Of a DNA stretch of 64,000 nucleotides, positions 45,447 to 53,838 are shown in pieces (within the stretch, counting starts at the first letter, position 1; each line of letters opens with the position of its first letter). Source of the DNA: Sporosarcina quadrami (GTDB lineage: Bacteria; Bacillota; Bacilli; Bacillales_A; Planococcaceae); NCBI RefSeq assembly GCF_014836615.1, contig NZ_JACSQN010000007.1:62001-126000 (forward strand). The letters run 5' to 3'. The notes beneath the pieces are model-generated. The model did not search any database, had not been told where the DNA came from, and saw nothing but the letters and a program-made list of their open reading frames with translations. Made by a program: the position numbers and the translations under genes.

Positions 45447-46455
45447 GTATTTCACCTCCACTATTGTGATCATCGATTAAAACGTCATCAACAATTTGTG
45501 CATTGAATTTTTTTATAAAGTCAGGATTCATCTGTATATTCCCTTCAGCCAAAGCTGCAAGTACAGCTCCCCCAACAGGAGGTACTTGCGTCTGCACAAA
45601 TACTCCAAGCGGAATAGAATCTTGAGCTAAGTGCGAAAATCTTTCTATAAACATTTCAGCATGCTTAAATACTCCACCAGATAAAACAATTTTTGTTTCA
45701 TGATATTTATTAAACAAACGATTATGACATGCTTCTATTGAATGCATCATTTTTTCACACGCTTTGTCCACAATTTTTTTTGCTACAATGTCCCCTGCTT
45801 GCGCCTCTTCAATGACGTAACGTGCAAGAGGTGCGATGACTGAACGTGGATGTTCTTCACCATAAATCTTCGTAATTAGAGCGGGAACACAATCTACGTC
45901 CATATATGAAAGAATACGTAAAGTTAATGTGGTAGACGGTCCTCGATTATCATAGGCTTCAAACACTCTTTTCAAAGCTTGATTGCCTAAATAAAAACCA
46001 CTTCCCTCATCATCGAATAAATATCCCCATCCACCTGAGCGAGCTGTTTCTCCGCTTTTATTAACGCCTAATGTAATAGCGCCTGTCCCTGCAATTTGGA
46101 CAATTCCTTCTCTCCCTAAAGTGCCCGCGTACAAAGCATTCATAGCATCATTGTTAACTATCACTTTAGTATGCCTTGGTAGATTTCTTTGGAGAATAGC
46201 ATTTACTTCTTTATCCTTCCCACTCTCTCCTACTCCTGCAATACCTGCATAGCATATGGATAGTTGATTAAAAATAAGTGGGTTTTGCGTCTTTAGTAGA
46301 CGTAGCATGCTGTTGAACACACTTTCAAACTCTTCTTGAGTAAGTGTGTTTGGATTGCTTCTGCCTGTTACGCAGCGCATGTAAACGTTCCCACTTTCAT
46401 CTGCGACGATGCCTGTTGTCTGTGTCCCGCCACCATCAATACCTAATACATACAT
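45430..46455 (-). CDS. murK: MurNAc/GlcNAc kinase of BadF family
   Basis: This 341-residue protein has the actin-like ATPase fold. Phosphate-1 motif is GIDGGGTQTTGIVAD (about 5-19), and NNDAMNALYAGTLGREGIVQIAGTGAI (about 110-137) and GGWGYLFDDEGSGFYLG (about 150) follow. A late motif is IVLSGGVFKHAE. Relatives include MurK of Clostridium acetobutylicum, which phosphorylates MurNAc and GlcNAc, and animal N-acetylglucosamine kinase. In this operon it would make the 6-phosphate that a PTS makes in B. subtilis. It is the first gene of the operon. The name is inferred from context. Confidence 0.82.
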   Translation of the reverse strand: MYVLGIDGGGTQTTGIVADESGNVYMRCVTGRSNPNTLTQEEFESVFNSMLRLLKTQNPLIFNQLSICYAGIAGVGESGKDKEVNAILQRNLPRHTKVIVNNDAMNALYAGTLGREGIVQIAGTGAITLGVNKSGETARSGGWGYLFDDEGSGFYLGNQALKRVFEAYDNRGPSTTLTLRILSYMDVDCVPALITKIYGEEHPRSVIAPLARYVIEEAQAGDIVAKKIVDKACEKMMHSIEACHNRLFNKYHETKIVLSGGVFKHAEMFIERFSHLAQDSIPLGVFVQTQVPPVGGAVLAALAEGNIQMNPDFIKKFNAQIVDDVLIDDHNSGGEIRERSN

Positions 46456-46804
46456 TGCTGGATAACCATCCTTTTCAGTATTTTGTTTCTAGCTCTATGT
46501 TTTTAGATATAGCAATAACTAGTAAACACATCTCTCATAGTGTAAATTCGACGTCTTTTTGATATTTCCTTTTATTTTTTAAAAATAAAACTGATATAAA
46601 TTTTCAATAACACTTAATAGAAGCTCCAAGGTTGTCCTGCATACCCATATCGTGGATATATTAAACCTCCGTAATACTATGTAACACGCTTGTAATATAA
46701 ATGAGCCCTCTCTGTAATGTTTAGGCTTTAGTATAGGACAAGTGATCAGTAGACAACAGACAAAATTCAAAACCATGTCGATCAGTGGTAGATAGGGGAT
46801 ACGA
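46456..46804. other. Divergent intergenic region, murK and C40 peptidase
   Basis: This AT-rich region must hold two opposite promoters, but no -35/-10 pair stands out. No small gene or clear palindrome was seen. Confidence 0.45.
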
Positions 46805-47485
46805 ATGAAGAAAGTTGCATTATCATTACTCGTAGCAGGCTCATTAGCATTCGGAATTACAACAGGAGAGACTGAAGCGAGCGCTAGTTCAGCTCAAACA
46901 GCATCTGTACATAATGGAAATTATACAACAGCACATAATGTCAACATCCGTTCCGGAGCAGGAACTGACCATAAGATTGTCACATTAGCTAAAAAAGGCA
47001 CGAAAGTTTCTGTTACAGGAGAGAAAAAAGTAGGTAAAGAAGTTTGGTACAGTGTTAAGGTTAACGGAAAGTCTGGCTGGGCACTGAGCACTTTATTGAC
47101 AAAGAAGTCTGTCTCCACGAACAATGTTGCAATGGCGGATAGCGTTGTCCATACAGCAAAAGGATTGACAGGTATTCCCTATCGCTTTGGTGGCACAACT
47201 ACTAAAGGTTTTGACTGCAGCGGATTCGTGCAATATGCATTTAAGAAATCAGGCAAGACAGTTCCTCGTGATACACTAGGACAATATGCAAAATCAACAA
47301 AAGTGAGCGATCCACAACCTGGTGATCTTGTATTCTTCAAAAATACTTACCGTGCAGGCATCTCACATGTAGGCATCTATGTAGGAAACAACAAATTCGT
47401 TCACGCTGGTGGGAAGAAATCACAAGTAATCAGTTTGAACAATAGCTATTGGAAGAGCAAATTCCACAGCTTCAAGCGTCTTTAA
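46805..47485 (+). CDS. NlpC/P60 (C40) peptidase with SH3 domain
   Basis: This 226-residue secreted protein has a signal peptide (about 1-27). A bacterial SH3 domain (about 40-100, HNVNIRSGAGTDHKIVTLAKKG) binds the wall. An NlpC/P60 domain (about 112-226) has the catalytic Cys in GFDCSGFVQYAF, His in SHVGIYVG and the third polar residue His in FVHAGG. Such enzymes cut the D-Glu to diamino acid bond of stem peptides. It is a single gene with its own terminator. Confidence 0.93.
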   Translation: MKKVALSLLVAGSLAFGITTGETEASASSAQTASVHNGNYTTAHNVNIRSGAGTDHKIVTLAKKGTKVSVTGEKKVGKEVWYSVKVNGKSGWALSTLLTKKSVSTNNVAMADSVVHTAKGLTGIPYRFGGTTTKGFDCSGFVQYAFKKSGKTVPRDTLGQYAKSTKVSDPQPGDLVFFKNTYRAGISHVGIYVGNNKFVHAGGKKSQVISLNNSYWKSKFHSFKRL

Positions 47486-47501
47486 TCGTTAACAACTATA
47501 G

Positions 47502-47540
47502 AAGAGGATTGCACATTCATTCATGTGCAATCCTCTTTTC
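47502..47540. terminator. Terminator after the C40 peptidase
   Basis: Perfect 15-base arms at 47502-47516 (AAGAGGATTGCACAT) and 47523-47537 (ATGTGCAATCCTCTT), then TTTTC. It lies between converging genes and may serve both. Confidence 0.9.
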
Positions 47541-47542
47541 AT

Positions 47543-48466
47543 TTAGACGATCCGATTGATTCTGTAATGAGTTCCTTCTATTGAATAGGGCCATGTCTGG
47601 AGGAACTGCATCGTTTTCAAACGACCGATTTGCATCATTTCCTCTTTCTGTTCATCTTCAAGCGCAAACTGGGTTGCACTATATTGTTCGACGGGGATGA
47701 AGATGATATCCTTTTCATCTTTTCTAGAGATGTAACGTTCATCATGCGCATTTTTCATCGTTGAAAACAGTCCTTCGAACAAATTCAGCGCATTGCTAAT
47801 CTCCCTGCCACGCATTTCCTCTTTCCGATGACTTAACTTCATGCCAATTAACGGACGAATTCTATTACCATTCTCTTCGTCAAAAATCCACATTGGAAAA
47901 TTGCTCAACACTCCTCCATCCACAACGATTGTTTCCCCTGTCGGCGCTTTAAAACGCACAGGTTCGAAGAAGAATGGAATCGTGCAACTCATGCGAAGTG
48001 CGCGTGCAATCGGAAACGTTCCCGGCTCTATCCCGTAATGGATAAGATCGTCAGGTAGTACAATCAGCTTACCATGCGTTAAATCAGAAGCAACAAGTTT
48101 CAAGGATCCTTCAGGCAAATCGGAAAACGTGTACAACCCTTTAGCTGACAACTTCTCAAACAACCAATCTTCCAACGCCTGCCCTTGATAAAGCCCCATC
48201 CTCCAATATAAGAAAAGCCACTTCATAAACGGAAAAGGCAATATTGTCTTACGTGGATCGAGTAAATTTTGCAGATCCTCATCTTGCATCATTACTTCGA
48301 TTTCCTTTCCTGAATAACCAGCTGCAATAAAACAAGCAATGATCGCCCCTGCACTTGTACCTGCTACTCGTTTGAACTTGTAACCTTTCTCTTCGAGAGC
48401 CTGGTAAGCACCGACTAGCGCAAACCCTTTCAAGCCACCACCCGCAAACACTCCGTCAATGAACAT
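47543..48466 (-). CDS. Patatin-like phospholipase
   Basis: This 307-residue cytoplasmic or membrane-associated serine lipase has the patatin motifs: oxyanion loop GGGLKGFALVGA (about 9-20), nucleophile elbow GTSAG (about 37-41) and catalytic Asp in VDGGVLSNFP (about 168). The Ser-Asp dyad is intact. The length is like the RssA/YqhO group of small bacterial patatins. The substrate is unknown, probably phospholipid or another acyl ester. GGGGGG lies 5 nt before the ATG. It is a single gene. Confidence 0.9.
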   Translation of the reverse strand: MFIDGVFAGGGLKGFALVGAYQALEEKGYKFKRVAGTSAGAIIACFIAAGYSGKEIEVMMQDEDLQNLLDPRKTILPFPFMKWLFLYWRMGLYQGQALEDWLFEKLSAKGLYTFSDLPEGSLKLVASDLTHGKLIVLPDDLIHYGIEPGTFPIARALRMSCTIPFFFEPVRFKAPTGETIVVDGGVLSNFPMWIFDEENGNRIRPLIGMKLSHRKEEMRGREISNALNLFEGLFSTMKNAHDERYISRKDEKDIIFIPVEQYSATQFALEDEQKEEMMQIGRLKTMQFLQTWPYSIEGTHYRINRIV

Positions 48467-48540
48467 AGCATCCCCCCTATGATGTTCCTATACTATAATC
48501 TTCATCTTTCATATATAGAACAACAGTAGTAGAACGATTT

Positions 48541-48574
48541 AAAAAAGCACTTTTCCATTTAACCGGAAAAGCGC
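48541..48574 (-). terminator. Terminator of the SLH-NlpC gene
   Basis: On the minus strand GCGCTTTTCC (48565-48574) pairs with GGAAAAGTGC (48547-48556), then TTTTTT (48541-48546). Confidence 0.85.
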
Positions 48575-48582
48575 TCATTGCT

Positions 48583-50133
48583 TTATTTTAAATATCTACG
48601 TGCACCTGCGTAATTCGTCTTGTATAGTCCTGATTCAATCGAGATGATCTCCACACTTCTTGATGAACTTGGAGCGTGAATCATCTTGCCATCTCCAATA
48701 TACATCGAAACATGATACACTTTCCCTTTTCCACCTTTATAACCGAAGAACATTAAATCCCCAAGTTGCAGATCTTTTCGTTTCACTGCTGTCCCGTGTG
48801 TCGCTTGAACAAAGGAATCGCGTGGAATGATTATTCCATGATTTTTGTACACTGCATACATGAGACCAGAACAGTCAAATCCGTACGAAGAAACGCCAGC
48901 CCATAAGTATGGCAGACCTAAATATTGCTTCGCAGCATTAACAATATCGGCTTGTTTTGGTTTAGGCACTGAACTGTATTTATCGAACATCTTAACGTCT
49001 TGCTTACGGACATACTTCGCACCGTCCGTAGCTGTTTGTACTTGAAGCCAGTCCCCTTCGTCTTTCGTCACTTTAAGAATCGTAGAATAGCTTATGTCTG
49101 TGAACGCATATTTGTTATGCAATTTCGGTTCATTGTATAACGTAGCGATTTTAGATTCGACAATCGCAATGTCACAATTTTCATAGTTGGCATAATACGC
49201 TTTCACATGCGATTTCGGTACCCAGCCTTGATACCCTTTCGGATTACCCGTTTTCACTTGCTCTTTCACCGCAATATACATCCAGTTTCCACTCGTCTTC
49301 AACACTTCCACTTCATCACCATACGTCGCTTGAGTGTCTGTGCGCCCGACGAGCCAATTCTTCTGTGCAACTGTCATGCTCTTTGACCACTTTTTCATGT
49401 CCGGATTCGGGATAACTGAAATGGCATCGATTGGACGGATTTTGTTTGGAGAAGCCCAAACATTCGTCACTGGCACACGTATTGCATAGCGTACTGTATT
49501 ATCAGGTTCGTAACATGCTACAGTCCGTTTGAAGTCTGGATTAAGGATTCGTGCAAGGAACGTCGAGAAATGCGCTTTCGTTAACGACGCGCCGGGTTTG
49601 TATGTATTATCTTCATAGCCCGTTGTAATTCCGTTAACATAAAACGTCTTAATAGCGTCGCCTGCCCAGTACGTTTCATTCACATCACGGAACTGATACG
49701 TCGTTGTTCCTTCCAATTGAAACGCTTTAACTAAAATGCCCGCCATCTGGCCTCTTGTCAAATGATCATCAGGCATGAAGTTCCCTTCACTGTTACCACC
49801 CATGATGCCAGCATGGACGATTGCTTGGATCGTTGCGTACCCAGGATGATCGGCGTCAACATCGGTAAACGTCATTTCAAACCCTTCTCCAACTTCCAGC
49901 CCTAATGCTTTTACAATCATTTCAGAAGCTTCTAATCTAGTAATCGAGTCGCCTACACCAAAAACAGCAGTCGAATCCGCTGTCAATATCCCTTGTTTCA
50001 CAAGATAAGCGATCTCGTTTTTTGCAGAGTGCGTATCGTCCACATCTTTAAAAATCGATGCGGCAGATGCACTGTTGAAGACGATTAACAGACAAGTCAT
50101 CGCCATGAATATACTTATGATTTTCTTCTGCAT
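48583..50133 (-). CDS. SLH-anchored NlpC/P60 wall hydrolase
   Basis: This 516-residue protein has a signal peptide (about 1-24). Three SLH domains (about 27-70, 87-130, 148-192) carry FKDVDDTHSAKNEIAYLVKQG, FTDVDADHPGYATIQAIVHAG and FRDVNETYWAGDAIKTFYVNG. Two SH3-like segments (about 250-310 and 330-380) follow, then an NlpC/P60 domain (about 393-516) with Cys in GFDCSGLMYAVY, His in YHVSMYIG and His in MIHAPSS. It should sit on secondary wall polymer and cut stem peptides, as in S-layer-associated autolysins. Confidence 0.94.
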   Translation of the reverse strand: MQKKIISIFMAMTCLLIVFNSASAASIFKDVDDTHSAKNEIAYLVKQGILTADSTAVFGVGDSITRLEASEMIVKALGLEVGEGFEMTFTDVDADHPGYATIQAIVHAGIMGGNSEGNFMPDDHLTRGQMAGILVKAFQLEGTTTYQFRDVNETYWAGDAIKTFYVNGITTGYEDNTYKPGASLTKAHFSTFLARILNPDFKRTVACYEPDNTVRYAIRVPVTNVWASPNKIRPIDAISVIPNPDMKKWSKSMTVAQKNWLVGRTDTQATYGDEVEVLKTSGNWMYIAVKEQVKTGNPKGYQGWVPKSHVKAYYANYENCDIAIVESKIATLYNEPKLHNKYAFTDISYSTILKVTKDEGDWLQVQTATDGAKYVRKQDVKMFDKYSSVPKPKQADIVNAAKQYLGLPYLWAGVSSYGFDCSGLMYAVYKNHGIIIPRDSFVQATHGTAVKRKDLQLGDLMFFGYKGGKGKVYHVSMYIGDGKMIHAPSSSRSVEIISIESGLYKTNYAGARRYLK

Positions 50134-50270
50134 GTACCTTTTCCCTCCAACTCTAGTAGTTCACTTAACTATACAAGATTCATAACAAATCCGATAGGTC
50201 AATTAAATAAAAATATATCGCTTTTATTGCGACTATTTGCTTCATTTTCAAGCAAGCGAACTACCTTTGC

Positions 50271-50296
50271 GTTTTTTTAAACTGGATTATGGGTAT
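50271..50296 (+). promoter_or_regulatory. Sigma-B-like promoter of first YflT-domain gene
   Basis: GTTTTT (50271-50276), 14 nt, GGGTAT (50291-50296). This matches the general-stress sigma-B form GTTTAA-N12-14-GGGTAT at the -10 fully and at the -35 in four of six. Confidence 0.7.
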
Positions 50297-50335
50297 TCAT
50301 AGTATCAGCACCATCACAAAGAGGAGGGAACATTT

Positions 50336-51100
50336 ATGGATAAAAAAGTATTTATCGGCATGTATCATAATGACTCGGAACTGATGGCCCAGATCGATGA
50401 TTTGAAGACGCAAGGGATTGAAGGTGAAAATATTTACGTCATTGCAGAAGATAAAACGGATGTAGCGATGTTCCAAGGCATGAAATACGGAGATGTACAA
50501 ACAGCTCCTGAATCTTGGTTTGATCGTTTTATGGATATACTGACCGGTAGCGATTATGTGCGCTCCATGTTAGAGGAAGTCGGTGTCCCTGAAGGAGATA
50601 TGGACAATTATTATGAACAGATCCAAAATGGCGGCAAACTATTGTACGTGGACAGGGGTGAAATGAAGAACTTGCATGTGCAACGAGGAGATCGCTTTGG
50701 TATGACGAACAGCGGTACAGATCCGAATCTTGGTGCCAATGCTGTGAATGCGTACGACAATGTAGTGTACGATGATACGTCGCCACAAGCATCGTTTTCA
50801 AAAGACACCGCCTATACGGAAAGTCTTGTGGATGAAGTAACGCCAACTTATAGAGATGCGCCTAAAGCAGCAGGTATGTATGAGGAATTACCGCGTGATA
50901 ACAAAAGAGACTTCACTGTACATGAGAACCCTGCCCCTATTCATGAAGACAACGCTCCATTAGGTAGTTTTAGTGGACAATCTTCTCCTGAACTGGACAC
51001 CTTTGCAACGTTACCAGCTAATGACTTGGAGGATTTGAATACTGTGGACGATGTAAATCCTCCTCAAAAACGTTATCCAGAAGATGAAAATCCATATTAA
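50336..51100 (+). CDS. YflT-domain general stress protein, long form
   Basis: This 254-residue protein has an N-terminal YflT/GSP17M-type domain (about 1-108): KVFIGMYHNDSELMAQIDDLKTQG, then the family core SWFDRFMDIL.G.DYVRSMLEEVGV and GGKLLYVD. The C-terminal 140 residues are acidic, Pro/Asp/Asn-rich and probably disordered. In B. subtilis, YflT and GSP17M-like genes belong to the sigma-B general stress regulon. A sigma-B-like promoter lies upstream. The next YflT-domain gene follows after 25 nt and probably shares the transcript. The biochemical role is unknown. Confidence 0.82.
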   Translation: MDKKVFIGMYHNDSELMAQIDDLKTQGIEGENIYVIAEDKTDVAMFQGMKYGDVQTAPESWFDRFMDILTGSDYVRSMLEEVGVPEGDMDNYYEQIQNGGKLLYVDRGEMKNLHVQRGDRFGMTNSGTDPNLGANAVNAYDNVVYDDTSPQASFSKDTAYTESLVDEVTPTYRDAPKAAGMYEELPRDNKRDFTVHENPAPIHEDNAPLGSFSGQSSPELDTFATLPANDLEDLNTVDDVNPPQKRYPEDENPY

Positions 51101-51125
51101 TTTTGCGTGAAAGGAATGAAAGAAC

Positions 51126-51554
51126 ATGAAAAAGACTTTCATCGGAATTTATCACACAAGAGATCAGTTGTATTCTAAAATCAAAGCATTGCAGACAGCT
51201 GGCGTGAACGATAAAGACATCTATATCGTCGCGCAAGACGAGCTGATCGTGGAGGATTTAAAGAGTTCCATTTCACAAGATTTACAATCGTCCCCTTCCT
51301 CCATGCTCAACCGTTTCTTCGGTTTTCTAACAGGTGAAGACAACGTCCGTAGCATGTTGTCTGATGTAGGATTTTCAAAAGAAGAAGCTGACATTTACTA
51401 TCAACGCGTCATGAACGGCTCAATGATCATCTATACAGAAGGATATCCTGCAGATGATTCCATAATTGACACGATTCATGATGAATCAAGATTCGGTGGA
51501 TACGACCCTCTTTCTGCAGAAGAGATGCAAGCAGCACGGATGAAACATGAGTAA
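51126..51554 (+). CDS. YflT-domain general stress protein, short form
   Basis: This 142-residue protein is a paralogue of the preceding gene: KTFIGIYHTRDQLYSKIKALQTAG, then SSMLNRFFGFLTGEDNVRSMLSDVGF and NGSMIIYTEG. It consists almost only of the core domain with a short tail. It is cytoplasmic, with no signal or TM segment. It is the second gene of a two-gene stress operon and has a terminator directly behind it. Confidence 0.82.
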   Translation: MKKTFIGIYHTRDQLYSKIKALQTAGVNDKDIYIVAQDELIVEDLKSSISQDLQSSPSSMLNRFFGFLTGEDNVRSMLSDVGFSKEEADIYYQRVMNGSMIIYTEGYPADDSIIDTIHDESRFGGYDPLSAEEMQAARMKHE

Positions 51555-51559
51555 ATACG

Positions 51560-51592
51560 GGCACCCGCAATATAAATGTGGGTGCCTTTTTT
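51560..51592 (+). terminator. Terminator of the two-gene stress operon
   Basis: Arms GGCACCCGCA (51560-51569) and TGTGGGTGCC (51577-51586) with one G-U pair, then TTTTTT. Confidence 0.88.
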
Positions 51593-51619
51593 CATGCCAA
51601 AAATGATAGTCAAATAATA

Positions 51620-51648
51620 TTGATTTGTAAAACTACTCATGTTAACAT
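51620..51648 (+). promoter_or_regulatory. Sigma-A-type promoter of the HMG-CoA reductase operon
   Basis: TTGATT (51620-51625), 17 nt, TAACAT (51643-51648). The cre site and a palindrome follow directly downstream, which supports this as a regulated promoter. Confidence 0.6.
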
Positions 51649-51650
51649 AT

Positions 51651-51666
51651 TTGAAAGCGCTTTATT
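51651..51666 (+). promoter_or_regulatory. CcpA cre site of the HMG-CoA reductase operon
   Basis: TTGAAAGCGCTTTATT fits the cre form WTGAAARCGYTTWNNW without mismatch and lies at the predicted start point. Repression by preferred sugars is expected, which suits a catabolic operon. Confidence 0.78.
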
Positions 51667-51679
51667 TTTTTGTATACAG

Positions 51680-51705
51680 GTTGAACACAGTTCAACTTTG
51701 TTGAA
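51680..51705 (+). promoter_or_regulatory. Candidate operator for the XRE-cupin regulator
   Basis: The inverted repeat GTTGAAC-ACA-GTTCAAC (51680-51696) is followed by a third half site GTTGAA (51700-51705), 28 nt in front of the reductase start codon. The regulator gene at 53033 in the same operon is the likely binder; inference. Confidence 0.6.
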
Positions 51706-51732
51706 TGAAAATATTTTAATAGGAGTGGTACT

Positions 51733-53016
51733 ATGCAAACTGGAAACTCAAGAATACCTCAATACTTTAAAATGTCAGTGGAAGAAAGACAATCTGCTTT
51801 GGCATTAGCACTGTCTGTCGATATGGACAAATTGGATTTGCTTGTGAACTACGAAAAAGCACTTCCGTTATCAACGGCAGACACAATGATTGAAAATGTC
51901 ATCGGAACATTTCAATTGCCATTTGGACTTGCAACAAATTTCACAGTGAATGGCACGGACGTACTTATCCCAATGGCAGTTGAAGAGCCATCTGTCGTCG
52001 CTGCCGCTTCCAATATGGCACGTATTGTACGCAAATCAGGGGGCTTCACAACAATCTACAAGGATTCCATCATGATCGGCCAGATGCATGTCATCCATGT
52101 TGATAATATGGATGAGGCTCAAGTGAAAGTAGCACAGGCTAAAGATGAGTTGATAGCAAAAGCCAATTCATTCGACAAGACGCTCGTCGCTTTAGGTGGC
52201 GGTGTAAAAGATATTGAGTTGCGTACTCTTATCCTTGGAACGGGTGAAAAAGTGCTCACTATCCATCTGCATGTCGACGTCTTGGATGCAATGGGCGCAA
52301 ATGCAGTGAATACGATGGCTGAAAGATTGACGCCTGATATCGAGAGATTGACGGGTGGAACTGTGCTATTACGGATTTTAAGTAATTTAGCCGATCAGCG
52401 ACTGACAACTGCAAAAGTGGCCATTCCATTCAATGATTTGGATACAGATGATTTTAAAGGGAGTGAAGTGGCTAAACGGATGGTCCTTGCGAACGAAATC
52501 GCTTTAGCTGACCCATATCGTGCAGCTACGCATAATAAAGGAATTATGAATGGCATCGATCCTGTCTTGATTGCCACGGGCAATGATTGGCGCGCAATTG
52601 AAGCAGGTGCGCATGCATTTGCAGCAAGAGATGGTCAATACCGCGCACTCACAAAGTGGACGATTCAAGACGAAACGTTACATGGCGAATTGACTATGCC
52701 AATGGCAGTCGGTATCATCGGGGGAGCGACCAAAACACATCCAACCGCCCGATTATCTCTTGAAATGATGAATATCCAGTCAGCCGCAGATCTCGCACAA
52801 CTTGTTGTAGCTGTAGGACTTGCGCAAAATATGGGTGCTATCCGTGCCCTTGCAACTGAAGGGATACAGCGTGGACATATGACACTTCACGCACGCAATA
52901 TCGCTTCACAAGTAGGAAGAAATGCCGAAGAGATTAACTGGTTGGAAGCACAGATGATTGAGCATAACGATGTGAGAATGGACGCCGCTAAAGAATTTCT
53001 GAACAATAGAAAATAA
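51733..53016 (+). CDS. mvaA: HMG-CoA reductase, class II (degradative type)
   Basis: This 427-residue enzyme has the class II motifs ENVIGTFQLPFG (54-65), catalytic Glu84 in MAVEEPSVVAA, DAMGAN (185-190), LRILSNLADQR, catalytic Lys269 in THNKGIMNGID, Asp285 in ATGND and His382 in QRGHMTLHARN. It interconverts mevalonate and HMG-CoA. Class II enzymes serve mevalonate degradation in Pseudomonas mevalonii and synthesis in cocci. No other mevalonate-pathway gene is nearby. The permease and the cre site favour degradation. AGGAGTGG lies 4 nt before the ATG. It is the first gene of a four-gene operon. Confidence 0.94.
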   Translation: MQTGNSRIPQYFKMSVEERQSALALALSVDMDKLDLLVNYEKALPLSTADTMIENVIGTFQLPFGLATNFTVNGTDVLIPMAVEEPSVVAAASNMARIVRKSGGFTTIYKDSIMIGQMHVIHVDNMDEAQVKVAQAKDELIAKANSFDKTLVALGGGVKDIELRTLILGTGEKVLTIHLHVDVLDAMGANAVNTMAERLTPDIERLTGGTVLLRILSNLADQRLTTAKVAIPFNDLDTDDFKGSEVAKRMVLANEIALADPYRAATHNKGIMNGIDPVLIATGNDWRAIEAGAHAFAARDGQYRALTKWTIQDETLHGELTMPMAVGIIGGATKTHPTARLSLEMMNIQSAADLAQLVVAVGLAQNMGAIRALATEGIQRGHMTLHARNIASQVGRNAEEINWLEAQMIEHNDVRMDAAKEFLNNRK

Positions 53017-53032
53017 TACGCGGAGGAAATCG

Positions 53033-53584
53033 ATGCAACCTAACTTGATCGGTAAGAAAATTAAAGAGCTTCGACGAAAAAAAGATATGACACAGCAGCA
53101 ATTGGCAGAATTGACCGGATTCACAAAAAGTCTCATTTCAAAAATTGAAAATGGACAAACTGGATCTGCTGTCGCGACTCTGTCCAAAATTGCTTCTGTT
53201 CTTGGCGTCACGCTCTCCTGGCTGTTACAGGAAGAATCGGACGCCGAACTTATTATCATGAAAGCAGCACAACGTAAGACAATTGAGGCAGGAGAAGAAG
53301 CGAGCTATTTATATCAATCACTTGCAAATTTATCGACAAACAGTAAAATTGAGCCTGTTATCGTCACCGTCATTCCAGGAAAAGATAAAATACAGCCTTA
53401 TACGCACGAGGAAGATGAGTTCATTTATATCCTGTCCGGTAAAATCAACTTTTCATATGACGGAAAAACAACTATACTTCAATCTGGGGATAGTGCGTTT
53501 TTCAAAGGCAAAACACCCCACGTGTTTTTACCTATAGACGCACTAGAAGCAAAAGTGTTGACGATATTCATCTCAAACGATTAA
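53033..53584 (+). CDS. XRE-family regulator with cupin domain
   Basis: This 183-residue regulator has an N-terminal HTH (about 6-65, KIKELRRKKDMTQQQLAELTGFTKSLISKIENG) and a C-terminal cupin domain (about 105-180, YTHEEDEFIYILSGKINFSYDG...DSAFFKGKTPHVF). The cupin part likely binds the inducer, here perhaps mevalonate or a product. GGAGG lies 6 nt before the ATG. It follows the reductase gene after 16 nt and precedes the transporter genes. The palindrome at 51680-51696 is its candidate site. Confidence 0.92.
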   Translation: MQPNLIGKKIKELRRKKDMTQQQLAELTGFTKSLISKIENGQTGSAVATLSKIASVLGVTLSWLLQEESDAELIIMKAAQRKTIEAGEEASYLYQSLANLSTNSKIEPVIVTVIPGKDKIQPYTHEEDEFIYILSGKINFSYDGKTTILQSGDSAFFKGKTPHVFLPIDALEAKVLTIFISND

Positions 53585-53595
53585 GGAGGGTTTAC

Positions 53596-53838
53596 ATGGA
53601 GAAGAAAAAAGGGGTATTCTACGATATTTGGGGAGATAACGTAAACTTACGTGATTTACTCATTTCTATCGGACTATCAATACTATTCACATTGGGCGGC
53701 TATATTATTGCGCCAAATGAGCCACCTATGCCACTTGTTTTCGGTCTGACGGGCGGTCTCATAGCATTCATCATAACAAGCATCGTCATTAAACCGAAAC
53801 GTAAAATTGTAAAAGAAACAGAGGTGACGGACCGATGA
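53596..53838 (+). CDS. Small two-TM partner of TctA-like permease
   Basis: This 80-residue protein has two hydrophobic helices (about 18-38, 45-66) joined by NEPPMPLVF, with a charged tail KPKRKIVKETEVTDR inside. The position before a TctA-like gene is where the small TctB subunit is found. It is shorter than usual TctB proteins (about 140-160 residues, four TM) and no TctB motif is visible. It overlaps the permease start by 4 nt, so coupling is likely. It may be a reduced small subunit; this is inference. Confidence 0.75.
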   Translation: MEKKKGVFYDIWGDNVNLRDLLISIGLSILFTLGGYIIAPNEPPMPLVFGLTGGLIAFIITSIVIKPKRKIVKETEVTDR

